From contig JADZDN010000117.1 of NCBI GenBank assembly GCA_020851015.1, forward strand, positions 1 through 40,742: 40,742 nt of DNA. The letters run 5' to 3'. Each line of letters opens with the position of its first letter. The stretch's first letter is position 1. Below, piece after piece: positions 6,517 to 15,249 of the stretch. The notes under the pieces were generated by a model. It was given only the letters and a program-made list of their open reading frames with translations. It was not told the DNA's origin and ran no database searches. The position numbers and the translations under genes are program-made. The stretch comes from Alphaproteobacteria bacterium (GTDB lineage Bacteria; Pseudomonadota; Alphaproteobacteria; JAEULC01).

Positions 6517-8340
6517 CTACTCCACCGTCACGCTCTTGGCGAGGTTGCGCGGCTGGTCGACGTCGGTGCCCTTGAGCACGGCCGTGTGGTAGGCGAGGAG
6601 CTGCACCGGCACGGAATAGAGGATCGGCGCCACGAACGGATCCACGTCGGGCATGGTGATGGCGAACAGCGCCTTGTCGCCGAGCTTGCCGACGCCCTGC
6701 TTGTCGCTGAACAGGATCGCGCGGCCGCCGCGCGCCAGCGCCTCCTGCACGTTCGAGGCGGTCTTCTCGAACATCGGGTCGCGCGGCGCGATCACGATCA
6801 CCGGCACCGCCTTGTCGATCAGCGCGATCGGCCCGTGCTTCATCTCGCCGGCGGCATAGCCCTCCGCATGGATGTAGGAAATCTCCTTCAGCTTCAACGC
6901 GCCTTCCAGCGCGATCGGGTAGGACGTGCCACGGCCGAGATAGAGCACGTCGCGCGCCTCGGCCACGCGGTGCGCGATCTCCTGGATGCGCTCGTCGTGG
7001 CGCAGCACCTCGACCATGCGGCTCGGCACTTCGGCGAGCGCCGATGTCAGCTCGGCCTCGCGCGCCGCGTCGATCGCGCCGCGCTGGCGCGCCGCGGCGA
7101 TCGCCAGGCAAGCCAGCACCGTCAACTGCGTCGTGAAGGCCTTGGTTGACGCGACGCCGATCTCCGGCCCCGCCAGCGTGGGCAGCACCGCGTCGGACTC
7201 GCGCGCGATCGTGCTGTGCGGCACGTTGACGACGGACAGCACGTGCTGGCCCTGGCTCTTGGCGTAGCGCAAGGCGGCCAGCGTGTCGGCGGTCTCGCCG
7301 GACTGGGAGATGAACAGCGCCACGCCGCCCTTGGGCATCGGCGCCTCGCGGTAGCGGAACTCGCTCGCCACGTCGACTTCCACCGGCAGGCGCGCGATCT
7401 GCTCGAACCAGTATTTCGCCACCACGCCGGCATAGGACGCCGTGCCGCAGGCGATCATCGTGACGCGCGGCACCTTGGCGAAGTCGATGCCGAGATCGGG
7501 CAGCACCACCTTGCGCGCCGCCGGGTTGACGAGCTGGGTCAGCGTGTCGCCGATCACCTGGGGCTGCTCGTAGATCTCCTTCAGCATGAAGTGGGCGTAA
7601 TTGCCCTTGCCGGTCAGCATGCCCGACAGCTGGGTGTGCACGACCGGCCGCTCGACCTTCTTGCCGGCCTCGTCGAAGAACGCGGCCTTCCTGGCGGAAA
7701 TCTCGACCCAGTCGCCTTCCTCCAGGTACGAGATGCGGCTGGTCAGCGGCGCCAGCGCCAGGGCGTCCGAGCCCAGGTACATCTCTCCGTCGCCGTAGCC
7801 AACGGCCAGCGGGGCGCCGCGCCGCGCGCCGATCAACAGGTCGTGCTCGCCGGTGAACATCACCGCGATGGCGAAGGCGCCGTGCAGGCGCTTCATCGCC
7901 TCGGCCATGGCCTGGTGCGGCGTCATGCCCTGGCGCAGGTAGTGCGTCAGCAGCTGCACGCCGGCCTCGGTATCGGTCTCGGTCGCGAAGTTGTACCCCG
8001 CCTTGGTCAGCTCGTCGCGCAGTTCCTGGAAATTCTCGATGATGCCGTTGTGGACCATCGCCACGCGGTCGGTGGCATGGGGATGCGCGTTGCCTTCGGT
8101 CGGCGCGCCGTGCGTCGCCCAGCGCGTGTGCCCGATGCCGATCTTGCCGACCAGCGGCTTGTCGTGCAGCAGGCGGTCGAGGTTGCCGAGCTTGCCCTCG
8201 GCGCGCCGGCGCTCGATATGGCCGTTGACCAGCGTGGCGATGCCCGCCGAATCGTAGCCGCGGTATTCCAGGCGCCGCAGCCCGTCGAGAATCGACGCGG
8301 CCACGTCCTGCTTGCCGATGATGCCGATGATGCCGCACAT
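6517..8340 (-). CDS. glmS: Glutamine-fructose-6-phosphate aminotransferase (isomerizing)
   Basis: A 607-aa enzyme that makes glucosamine-6-phosphate from fructose-6-phosphate and glutamine, the entry step to UDP-GlcNAc for peptidoglycan and lipid A. The start is fixed by MCGIIGIIG, in which Cys2 becomes the N-terminal nucleophile. The class II amidotransferase domain covers roughly residues 1-215 (RRLEYRGYDSAG, GHTRWATHG). Two SIS sugar-isomerase domains follow, with the CGTASYAG, SQSGETADT and STKAFTTQ motifs. It ends with the highly conserved PRNLAKSVTVE. Length is normal. It starts 5 nt after the glmU stop with GGAGG inside glmU, so glmU-glmS is an operon. The conserved 3' end is the sequence read by Tn7-type elements, and a foreign-looking cassette follows it. 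Confidence 0.97.
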   Translation of the reverse strand: MCGIIGIIGKQDVAASILDGLRRLEYRGYDSAGIATLVNGHIERRRAEGKLGNLDRLLHDKPLVGKIGIGHTRWATHGAPTEGNAHPHATDRVAMVHNGIIENFQELRDELTKAGYNFATETDTEAGVQLLTHYLRQGMTPHQAMAEAMKRLHGAFAIAVMFTGEHDLLIGARRGAPLAVGYGDGEMYLGSDALALAPLTSRISYLEEGDWVEISARKAAFFDEAGKKVERPVVHTQLSGMLTGKGNYAHFMLKEIYEQPQVIGDTLTQLVNPAARKVVLPDLGIDFAKVPRVTMIACGTASYAGVVAKYWFEQIARLPVEVDVASEFRYREAPMPKGGVALFISQSGETADTLAALRYAKSQGQHVLSVVNVPHSTIARESDAVLPTLAGPEIGVASTKAFTTQLTVLACLAIAAARQRGAIDAAREAELTSALAEVPSRMVEVLRHDERIQEIAHRVAEARDVLYLGRGTSYPIALEGALKLKEISYIHAEGYAAGEMKHGPIALIDKAVPVIVIAPRDPMFEKTASNVQEALARGGRAILFSDKQGVGKLGDKALFAITMPDVDPFVAPILYSVPVQLLAYHTAVLKGTDVDQPRNLAKSVTVE

Positions 8341-8345
8341 GGAGT

Positions 8346-9761
8346 CTAGCCCTCCGCCAGTATCTTCGCCGGCGTCTTGCCGGCCTGGGTCTTCGACGCC
8401 TCGGCCTTCGCCGCCTTGGCCGCCTTCTCGCGCGCGCGGCGCGTCCGGAACTTGGTGGCCCAGCCCTCGACGGTGGTCTGCTGGCCGCGCTCGATGCGCA
8501 GCGCATCGGCCGGCACGTCCTGGGTCACCACGCTGCCGGCGGCGATGATGGCGCCATCGCCGATCGTCACCGGCGCCACCAGCGCCGTGTTCGAGCCGAT
8601 GAAGGCGCCGGCGCCGATGTCGGTGAAGTCCTTGAAGTAGCCGTCGTAGTTGCAGGTGATCGTGCCCGCCCCGACATTGGCCTTGGCGCCGACCCTGGCG
8701 TCGCCCACGTAGCTCAGGTGGTTGACCTTGGCGCCCGCCTCGACGGTCGCGTTCTTGATCTCGACGAAGTTGCCGATATGGGCGTTCTGGCCGATCCGCG
8801 CGCCGGGCCGCAGCCGCGCGAAGGGACCGACCCGCGCGCCCGCCTCGATCACCGCGCCCTCGAAATGGCAGAAAGGCAGGATCTCGGCCCGGTCGCCGAT
8901 CGAGACCTTGGGGCCGCACACCACGTTCGGCCCGATCACCACGTCGCGGCCGATCCTGGTGTCCATGCTGAGGTAGACGGTATCGGGATCGACCAGCGTC
9001 GCCCCGCCTTCCATCGCCGCGGCGCGCAGGCGCTGCTGGGCATGGCGTTCCGCCAGCGCCAGTTGCGCGCGGGTGTCGATGCCGATGAACTCGTCCTCGG
9101 GCCGCTCGATCGCCGCGGTGCCGAGCTTGGCGCGCCTGGCCTCGGTCACGATATCGGTCAGGTAGAACTCGCCGGCCGCGTTGGCATCGCCGATGCGGTC
9201 GATCAGCGCGAACAGGTGCCGCCCGTCGATCGCCATCACGCCCGAATTGCAGAACCCGATCCGGCGCTGGCGCGCATCGGCGTCCTTGTATTCGACGATC
9301 GCCTTCAGACGTCCCGTGCGGTCGAGCTCGAGCCGGCCATAGCGCAGCGGATCGGCGGGGCGGAAGCCCACCACGACCACGGCCGGCTTGTCCTTGGCCG
9401 CGCGGCGCGCGCGCAGCGCCTCGATCGTCTCGACCGAGACGAACGGGTTGTCCGCGTACATCACCAGCACGTCGCCCGTGAACCCGGCCAGCGCGTCGCG
9501 CGCGGCCTTGACGGCGTCGGCCGTGCCGAGCTGGTCGCCTTGGACGACCGTGGGCACCGGGGCGACCATGCCCGCGACCGCTTCCATGCCGGGGGCCAGC
9601 ACCACGACCGTGCGCGCCGGGCGGAGCGCCGCCACCGTGGCCATCACGTGGCCGATCACCGGCCGGCCCGCGAGCCCGTGCAGCACCTTGGGCGTGTCCG
9701 ACTTCATCCGCGTCCCCTTGCCCGCGGCAAGGATGACGGCGGCCCAGCCTGCCCTATTCAT
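8346..9761 (-). CDS. glmU: Bifunctional GlcNAc-1-P uridyltransferase / GlcN-1-P acetyltransferase
   Basis: A 471-aa cytoplasmic enzyme that acetylates glucosamine-1-phosphate and then joins it to UMP, giving UDP-GlcNAc. The N-terminal nucleotidyltransferase domain shows LAAGKGTRMKSDTPKVLH (residues 11-28), with YADNPF as the metal-binding stretch. The C-terminal half is a left-handed beta-helix of hexapeptide repeats (IGRDVVIGPNVVCG, VGPFARLRPGARIG) and carries the acetyltransferase residues in NHLSYVGDA and CNYDGYFKD. A Lys/Ala-rich tail of about 30 residues extends past the usual end (about 450 aa), common in alphaproteobacteria. It is followed after 5 nt by glmS, the preceding pathway enzyme. 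The 168 nt before it, up to the kinase gene, must hold its promoter, though I found no convincing -35/-10 pair there. Confidence 0.96.
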   Translation of the reverse strand: MNRAGWAAVILAAGKGTRMKSDTPKVLHGLAGRPVIGHVMATVAALRPARTVVVLAPGMEAVAGMVAPVPTVVQGDQLGTADAVKAARDALAGFTGDVLVMYADNPFVSVETIEALRARRAAKDKPAVVVVGFRPADPLRYGRLELDRTGRLKAIVEYKDADARQRRIGFCNSGVMAIDGRHLFALIDRIGDANAAGEFYLTDIVTEARRAKLGTAAIERPEDEFIGIDTRAQLALAERHAQQRLRAAAMEGGATLVDPDTVYLSMDTRIGRDVVIGPNVVCGPKVSIGDRAEILPFCHFEGAVIEAGARVGPFARLRPGARIGQNAHIGNFVEIKNATVEAGAKVNHLSYVGDARVGAKANVGAGTITCNYDGYFKDFTDIGAGAFIGSNTALVAPVTIGDGAIIAAGSVVTQDVPADALRIERGQQTTVEGWATKFRTRRAREKAAKAAKAEASKTQAGKTPAKILAEG

Positions 9762-9929
9762 GCTTTCCGTTCGCCATGCACCGGCCCTTTACCTTGGCCT
9801 TGGTTAAGAAAACCTTCTTTTTGGCGCGGCGCACCATGACATAGCCGCCTGCCCCCGCCAAGATGGCGTAAAATCACGCTTTATTGCAGTTCGTGACGGG
9901 CTGTACCTGCGTCCAAGCCCAGCGGTTTC

Positions 9930-11519
9930 TTAGGGGCCGGGGTTGGGATCGACGACCCGGCGCGGAAGCATCAGGCTGACGGTGGTTCCCTTGCCCGGCG
10001 TGCTGGCAATTTCCAGGCTTCCGCCATGCAGTTCGACCAGCATCTTGCTCAGGGAGAGACCGAGCCCTGTCCCTTCCCGCGATCGGGCAATTTCATTGTC
10101 GGCGCGGCCGTAGGGCGTCAGCGCGGTAGCGATTTCCGCCGGGCTCATGCCGATTCCCGTGTCGGTAATCTGGATGGAAATATCCTCGCCGCCAAGCCGT
10201 GTTGCGGTAACGCCGACATGCCCGCCGCGGGGCGTGAACTTGCAGGCGTTCGACAGCAGGTTGAGCAGGACCTGGAACATCAGCCGCCGGTCCGCGCGAA
10301 GGGCACGGCAGTTCTCGGCCAGCTCGGCCGAGAAGGAGACGTCGCCGGCGCGCATTGCCGGATCGAGGATGCGCCGGGCCTGTTCGACCAGCTCGGCTAT
10401 GTCGACGGTCTCCTCCTTCAGCTTGATCCGGCCGGCCTCCGCCTTGGACAGGTCCAGTACGTCGTTTATCAGGGCCAGCAAGTGGCGGCCCGAATCCAGG
10501 ATGGCTTCGACAAACTCGTGCTGCTTCGCGCTGAGTTCGCCATAGGCCTTCGTCTGCAGCAGCTCGGAGAAGCCGATCACGGAGTTGAGCGGCGTGCGCA
10601 GCTCGTGACTCATGTTCGCCAGGAACGTGGATTTCGTGCGATAGGCTTCCTCGGCCGCGGCTTTCGCCAGGGCCAGGTCTTTCGTTCGATCGTCAACCTG
10701 CTGTTGCAATTCGTCGCGATGCCGGCGCAAGGCGCTTTCGGCGCGACGCAGGTCCGACAGGTCGTGGATGATGCCGGCGAAGCTGGATGCGCCGGTGGTC
10801 GGGATTTCGCTGACCGAAAGCTTGATCGGAAACTCCGTGCCGTCGGCGCGCCGTCCCATCACCTCGCGACCAAGGCCTATCACCTTCGCGACCCCGGTAT
10901 CGACGAAACGCCGCAACGACGCGTCGTGATGCCGCGCGTCGGCGGCGGGCATCAGCAGGCAGACATTGCGGCCGATCACGTCCGATGCGCGATAGCCGAA
11001 CAGTCGTTCCGCGCCGAGATTGAAGGTCTGGACGATGCCCTTGGAATCGATGGTCAAGATGCCGTCGATCGCGGTATCGACGATCGCGCGCAGGCGCTGG
11101 GCGCGCGCCTGGGATCTCGCGACCAGGAATGCGACCATCCAGATTCCGCCCACGGTCAATCCGCGGTTGGTCAAGATCATCCACCAGACCCCGCCGGCCG
11201 AGGGCTTGAGCGCCACCGCGGTCACCACCAGCCCGGTCGTGATGGAGGCGCTCCATATGGCGAACCGGGGCCACGGCGACCAGTGACCGAGCATCAAGAC
11301 CGCCAGGTAGGGAAGCCCCGCCGCCACGCCAAGCGGCATCAGCGCGTCGAATCCGAAGATGCCGGCCATCGACAGGCCGGCCACGAGCGAAGTCCAGTGC
11401 TGCCAGGGCGAGGGGCGGTCGCCGGCCGGCGCTTTCGGACGAGCCCAGCGCGCGGCACCCCCAAAAGCGGAGCCGGCATCGCCCAGAAGATTGGAAGGTT
11501 CGGCCAACACCCACTCCAC
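9930..11519 (-). CDS. Membrane PAS sensor histidine kinase, FixL-like, orphan
   Basis: A 529-aa inner-membrane kinase. About four hydrophobic segments (roughly 46-60, 66-80, 85-104, 112-134) precede a PAS domain (about 140-255), a short coiled coil (255-292), the HisKA domain with His305 in ANMSHELRTPLN, and the HATPase domain (NLLSNACKF, DTGIGMS, GTGLGLSLSK). The PAS domain strongly resembles that of the oxygen sensor FixL: IDSKGIVQTFNLGAERLFGY, then an HD pair (His198-Asp199) and IGLGRE with Arg218. In FixL the heme His and the ligand-sensing Arg are also 20 residues apart. The four-segment layout also matches Sinorhizobium FixL. No response regulator is adjacent. The start codon is GTG at 11519 with only a weak ribosome site, so the exact N-terminus is uncertain. 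Heme binding is a prediction. Confidence 0.9.
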   Translation of the reverse strand: MEWVLAEPSNLLGDAGSAFGGAARWARPKAPAGDRPSPWQHWTSLVAGLSMAGIFGFDALMPLGVAAGLPYLAVLMLGHWSPWPRFAIWSASITTGLVVTAVALKPSAGGVWWMILTNRGLTVGGIWMVAFLVARSQARAQRLRAIVDTAIDGILTIDSKGIVQTFNLGAERLFGYRASDVIGRNVCLLMPAADARHHDASLRRFVDTGVAKVIGLGREVMGRRADGTEFPIKLSVSEIPTTGASSFAGIIHDLSDLRRAESALRRHRDELQQQVDDRTKDLALAKAAAEEAYRTKSTFLANMSHELRTPLNSVIGFSELLQTKAYGELSAKQHEFVEAILDSGRHLLALINDVLDLSKAEAGRIKLKEETVDIAELVEQARRILDPAMRAGDVSFSAELAENCRALRADRRLMFQVLLNLLSNACKFTPRGGHVGVTATRLGGEDISIQITDTGIGMSPAEIATALTPYGRADNEIARSREGTGLGLSLSKMLVELHGGSLEIASTPGKGTTVSLMLPRRVVDPNPGP

Positions 11520-11660
11520 ACGCCATCCCGGCGCCAGGCAATCCGCGCAAGCGACCGGTACCCAGGTGATAGACCGAATTCGTTAACCGTTTGATGAAAT
11601 TGGCAATAAGACTAGCGCAGAGACATCAACCTTCGGATTGCGTTTTTGACGAGGCCGGCA

Positions 11661-11951
11661 ATGAAATTGTCAATCCCCCATCCGGACCGACGCACGGATG
11701 CGCTGGTCTTCGATCTGGACGGCACGCTGGTGGACAGCCTGTCGGACCTGGCTGCGGCGATAAACCGCCTGCTGGCGGGGAAAGGCCGGGCGCCATTGCC
11801 GTTGGAGCGCATCCGGGGCTTCGTAGGCGACGGCGTGCCGAAATTGGTTGAGCGCAGCCTGCACGCCGCCGGCTTGTCCCCGGGCGAGGATGCCTTCGCT
11901 GCGCTGCTCGCGCGCTATACCGCGGACTACGAGGCCCATGCCGCCGTCTGA
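11661..11951 (+). pseudogene. Truncated phosphoglycolate phosphatase copy (gph fragment)
   Basis: An ATG behind GAGG opens a 96-codon frame that matches the first part of the intact gph at 13490: LVFDLDGTLVDSL carries the HAD nucleophile Asp18, followed by a cap-domain block GDGVPKLVERSL shared word for word, and ALLARYTADYEA near the end. The frame stops at TGA right after that block. HAD motifs II-IV and the rest of the catalytic core are missing, and no continuation follows downstream. The two copies differ at many third positions, so the duplication is not recent. A 96-aa protein would lack phosphatase activity, so I call it a remnant, although the open frame itself is clean. Confidence 0.75.
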
Positions 11952-12021
11952 AATGCTTTCGCGCCGGCGATGCCCCGTGCGGTTAACTATTCGTTACGGC
12001 CCGGACGGCTTCCAGGCCCGG

Positions 12022-13037
12022 TCATCGTCCCTCCCGTTCCGCCATGATCGCCATCAGGCTCTCGACCGAGGTGCTGCCGCCGCTGGCGATGACCGCGACG
12101 GCGGCGTCCTTCGCCGGACGGATTTTGCCCGCCAGAAGCGCCGCGACGCCCACGGCGGCCGCGCCTTCGAGCACGAAATGCGCGGCGCGAAACACGCGCA
12201 CCATCGCATCGGCGATCTCTTCTTCCGACACCAGGACGATCTCGTCGACCAGCTCGCGGACCATGCCGAAGGTGTAGCGATTGTCGAGGAAGATGCTGCC
12301 GGCAAGGCTGTCCGCCAGGGTCGGCAGTTCCGGCATGTCGACCGGCCTGCCCGCTTCGAGGCTGTGATACATGACGGGGTTGCGGTCCATCTGCACGCCC
12401 ACGACCCGAATGGAGGGGTTGGCGGATTTCAGCGCGAGGGCGATGCCGGAAATCAGGCCGCCGCCGCCCACGCCGACCACGGCGCACGCTATCCTGGGCA
12501 AATCCTCGAGCAGCTCAAGCCCGATGGTGCCCTGCCCGGCGATCACCTCCGGGTCGTCGAACGGGTTGACGAACGCCAGGCCCCCCGGCCGACCAGTTCC
12601 AAGGCGTGCCGCGCCGCCTCGTCCTGGTCCGCGCCCACCACCCGGAGGTCGGCGCCGGAACCCTCGAACAGCGCAAGCTTGTGCCTTGGGGTCAGTTTCG
12701 AGACGCAGACGGTCGCGCCGATCCCCAGGCGCGCCGCCATCGCCGCGACCGCCCGCCCGTGATTTCCGGTCGAAACCGTGACGACGCCACGGGCGCGGGT
12801 TTCCACCGGAAACGTGAGGATACGGTTCGCGGCACCGCGAATCTTGAAGGCGCCCGTGCTTTGCAGGAATTCGCATTTCAAGGCGAAATCGTTCGCGTGA
12901 CCGAGCCTTCTGCCGAGCGGCACCAGCGGCGTGCGCAACACATGGGGCGCAATCCGCGCCCGCGCGGCATAGATGTCCTGCAGGCCGGGCCGGCGCGCCT
13001 GCTTCGTCCGCGTTTCCGATTCCGATCGATCCGTCAC
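12022..13037 (-). pseudogene. PLP-dependent threonine-dehydratase/EutB-like gene, frameshifted
   Basis: Two overlapping frames together give one fold-type II PLP enzyme of about 338 aa. The first (from a GTG at 13037) carries LQSTGAFKIRGAAN with the PLP lysine and VSTGNHGRAVA. The second resumes as GLAFVNPFDDPEVIAGQGTIG, then the phosphate loop GVGGGGLISG, DSLAGSIFLDNRYTF and VSEEEIADAM. The switch falls at a run of six C (12581-12586). Adding one C restores a continuous protein. The sequence resembles the hydroxyectoine-utilisation dehydratase EutB more than biosynthetic IlvA, because there is no ACT domain and the FDDP/DNRYTF motifs match, but no other ectoine gene is here. It is either a recent pseudogene or a homopolymer sequencing error. 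Confidence 0.8.
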
Positions 13038-13161
13038 GGCATGTCCGATGCTACGTCATTCGCGGTTCGGCGTCGGCGCCTTGACTTGGGGGGGCGCCGC
13101 CGCTAGGCGTGATTTCCTGCGGTCCGCGCGCGATCGTTCGACTCGGACAGGACGCCACGCC

Positions 13162-13497
13162 ATGCCATTCATCGCCAAGACCCCGAAGCCGCCGTACTAC
13201 GCCGTCATCTTCACGTCGATCAACGCCGACGTCGACCATACCGAGCATACGCAGATGTATCAGCGCATGGTCGAGGTCGCCCGCGGCTACGAAGGATATC
13301 TGGGCATCGAGCCGGCGCGAAATCCCGACGGGTCGGGCGTGGCGGCCGTCTATTGGCGCGACCATGAATCGATCCTGGCGTTCGCGCGCGATCCCGAGCA
13401 CCGGATCGCGAAGAAGAAGGGCCGGGAAATCTGGTACAGCCACTACCTGATCCGCATCTGCAAGGTCGAGCGCGACTACGGGCGGCCCGATGCGTGA
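13162..13497 (+). CDS. Antibiotic biosynthesis monooxygenase (ABM)-type protein
   Basis: A 111-aa cytoplasmic protein with the dimeric alpha/beta-barrel pattern of the ABM family: an opening strand YYAVIFTSI, a helix MYQRMVEVARGYEGYLGIEPAR, a strand VAAVYWRDHESILAFARDPEHR, and a C-terminal strand SHYLIRICKVERDYG. Relatives of this length (YqjZ type) are small heme- or quinol-related monooxygenase-like proteins, mostly without known substrate. The ATG at 13162 has AGGA at moderate spacing. Longer in-frame starts upstream run into the neighbouring gene and are unlikely. Its stop overlaps the start of gph by 8 nt, so the two are cotranscribed. The link is probably positional rather than functional. 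Confidence 0.78.
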   Translation: MPFIAKTPKPPYYAVIFTSINADVDHTEHTQMYQRMVEVARGYEGYLGIEPARNPDGSGVAAVYWRDHESILAFARDPEHRIAKKKGREIWYSHYLIRICKVERDYGRPDA

Positions 13498-14224
13498 CCG
13501 GCGCCGGGGCAAGTTCCTGAGCCCGCCGGTCCCCGCGCCGGATGCCGGCACGGACATGCTGCTGTTCGACCTGGACGGCACGCTGGTGGACAGCCTGGCC
13601 GACCTGGGCGCGGCGCTGAACCGGCTGCTCGCCGGGCTGGGTCGGCCGCCCCTGGCCCTCGACCGGGTGCGGGACTTCGTCGGCGACGGGGTGCCCAAGC
13701 TGGTGGAGCGCAGCCTCCGGGCCGCGGGCTTGGCGCCGTCCGCGGGCGAGTTCGCGGCCCTCCTGGCGCGCTACACGGCGGACTACGAGGCAAGGTCGGC
13801 CGCGCTGACCCGCCCCTACCCCGGCGTAGTCGAACTGCTGCCGGCCCTCGCGGGCGCCGGCTGGCGCCTGGGGGTCTGCACTAACAAGCCCCAGGCGGCG
13901 ACGCTGCACGTCCTGGGCGCCCTGGGCCTGGCCGGGAGCCTCGCGGTGGTGGCCGGCGGCGACCGCTACCGGCACCGCAAGCCCGAGCCTGGGCACCTGA
14001 CCGCGGCCGTGGCCGAGGCGGGCTCTACACCTGCCCGGGCGGTCATGGTCGGCGACGGGCCGCAGGACCTCGCGGGAGCGCAGGCGGCGGGGATGCGGGC
14101 CATCGCCGCGCTCTACGGCTATGGCGGCCTGACGCCCCGGAATGCGGGCGATATCCCGGTGTTGCACGGATTTGCTGACCTGCCGGGGGCACTGCGCCAA
14201 ACCATGCGTAACGCGCATATTTGA
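13490..14224 (+). CDS. gph: Phosphoglycolate phosphatase
   Basis: A 244-aa HAD-superfamily hydrolase expected to dephosphorylate 2-phosphoglycolate, clearing a toxic by-product of DNA repair or oxygenase reactions. All HAD motifs are visible: the nucleophile and acid in LLFDLDGTLVDS (Asp27, Asp29), motif II Thr in GVCTNKPQA, motif III Lys in HRKPEP, and motif IV in MVGDGPQDLAGA. The alpha-helical cap (about 37-110) includes GDGVPKLVERSL. About 20 Pro/Arg-rich residues precede the core. The true start could be slightly downstream, but the ATG at 13490 overlaps the ABM gene in the coupled fashion. A truncated second copy lies 1.5 kb upstream at 11661. A short inverted repeat spans its stop codon. 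Confidence 0.9.
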   Translation: MRDRRRGKFLSPPVPAPDAGTDMLLFDLDGTLVDSLADLGAALNRLLAGLGRPPLALDRVRDFVGDGVPKLVERSLRAAGLAPSAGEFAALLARYTADYEARSAALTRPYPGVVELLPALAGAGWRLGVCTNKPQAATLHVLGALGLAGSLAVVAGGDRYRHRKPEPGHLTAAVAEAGSTPARAVMVGDGPQDLAGAQAAGMRAIAALYGYGGLTPRNAGDIPVLHGFADLPGALRQTMRNAHI

Positions 14225-14230
14225 TATGCG
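14214..14230. repeat. Inverted repeat across the gph stop codon
   Basis: CGCATAT-TTG-ATATGCG forms perfect 7-bp arms around a 3-nt loop and includes the gph TGA. There is no T-tract after it, so it is not a classical terminator. It could be a weak operator for the following small gene, or chance. Confidence 0.4.
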
Positions 14231-14272
14231 TCTAGCGCGATAGATATATCAGGCGCCGACTCATATCAACCC

Positions 14273-14482
14273 GTGCCCGAAGCCGCCCAGGAGCTGTCCG
14301 TGCCGCCCTTTCCGTTCGCGATTGCCGCCAACGACGACGACCGTTCGCCCGACAGACTCGCGGCGGACCTGGTGCGGCAGCTTGGCGTCGACGGGGCGAT
14401 CAACGCCTGCCGCCAGAACCTGTGGTTCGGCGTGCTGCAGGCGATCCAGCGCCAGCATCTTCTGCGCCGCGCCGGCCGCTAG
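14273..14482 (+). CDS. Small hypothetical protein, 69 aa
   Basis: A short frame between gph and the convergent DUF3108 gene, ending 2 nt from the latter's stop. It starts at GTG with no clear ribosome site. The product (PEAAQELSVPPFPFAI, then ANDDDRSPDRLAADLVRQLG, then NACRQNLWFGVLQAIQRQH) looks like a real soluble small protein: an acidic linker followed by two amphipathic helices with a conserved-looking Cys and Trp. I do not recognise a family. It is supported by codon pattern and by filling an otherwise empty slot. An alternative downstream GTG at 14300 would shorten it to about 60 aa. Confidence 0.45.
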   Translation: MPEAAQELSVPPFPFAIAANDDDRSPDRLAADLVRQLGVDGAINACRQNLWFGVLQAIQRQHLLRRAGR

Positions 14483-14484
14483 TC

Positions 14485-15249
14485 CTATTCCGCCTTCCGC
14501 AGGTTCAGGACCAGGGTACCCAGGCCGATCTCGGCCTCGGCGCGCACCGGCACGGGCGCGCGCCCCTCGCCCGTAGGCGCCATCCAGACATAGCCGGTCT
14601 GCTCCGCCGCGTCGGCCTGGCCCTTCCAGTAGCCCGCGACGCGCCGCGTCGTGACCCGGCACTTCCGCGCCGGCCCGGCATAGGCGTTGTAGCTCGATGG
14701 TTCCAGCGCGGCCTCGCCGGCGTCGTAGACCATCACGTCGAAGCGCCGCCGCCCGTCATAAAGCTTCCAGTCGCCAGCGCATTGCCCGTCGCTGCCGAAG
14801 CGCCGGACCAGCGCGACAATCGCGGTCAGCGTATCGATGGTGCCCTTGGTCTCGGCCTCGGGCACCTTCTCGCGATTGTCCTGCTCGGGCGGCGGCTCGA
14901 CCCGCGAGCGGACCGAGCCGTCGGGCCCATAGGACAGTTCGACCAGCCGCGGCGCGCCGCGCCAGGTCGAGTCGGCGCGGTGCAGCGCCGGCCGCAGCGT
15001 GCGGCCCATCACCCCGCCGCGCGTCAGGCTCTCCCCTTTCCAGTCGCCGACCCAGCCCACAATGCCAACGGTGCGCGCCGCCACCTCCAGCGAGTAGGCC
15101 TGCGCGTCGTAGCGCGCCTCGGTCGCGATCGACAGCACGCGGATGCCGCCGATATAGGCGTCGTAGCGCAGGCGCAGCACCGTCGGATCGTCGGCAAGCG
15201 CCAGGCCGGGCCAGGCCGCCGCGATCGCGCAAAGACAATGTCTCAGCAT
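14485..15249 (-). CDS. DUF3108 domain-containing exported protein
   Basis: A 254-aa protein with a signal peptide (MLRHCLCAIAAAWPGLALADD, cleavage near residue 19-20) and a beta-strand-rich mature part typical of DUF3108: LRYDAYIGGIRVLSI, YSLEVAARTVGIVGWVGDWKGES, LVELSYGPDGSVRS, then DTLTAIVALVRRF and RRRFDVMVYDAGE. These proteins are periplasmic or outer-membrane associated and of unknown function. Two cysteine pairs (DGQCAGDW and ARKCRVTT) could form a disulphide. It is transcribed away from the small secreted protein at 15382, with about 130 nt of shared upstream DNA, and is convergent with the 69-aa gene. The start is fixed by the signal peptide. Confidence 0.82.
   Translation of the reverse strand: MLRHCLCAIAAAWPGLALADDPTVLRLRYDAYIGGIRVLSIATEARYDAQAYSLEVAARTVGIVGWVGDWKGESLTRGGVMGRTLRPALHRADSTWRGAPRLVELSYGPDGSVRSRVEPPPEQDNREKVPEAETKGTIDTLTAIVALVRRFGSDGQCAGDWKLYDGRRRFDVMVYDAGEAALEPSSYNAYAGPARKCRVTTRRVAGYWKGQADAAEQTGYVWMAPTGEGRAPVPVRAEAEIGLGTLVLNLRKAE

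Noticed and set aside
6470..8506. A 678-aa minus-strand frame over glmS in another phase
   Set aside because: Arg/Pro/Ala-rich shadow of glmS. The glmS frame is unambiguous.
9780..9929. A terminator between the kinase and glmU (AAGAA/TTCTT stem and GCGT/ACGC stem)
   Set aside because: Both stems are only 4-5 bp, and on the minus strand neither is followed by a T-tract.
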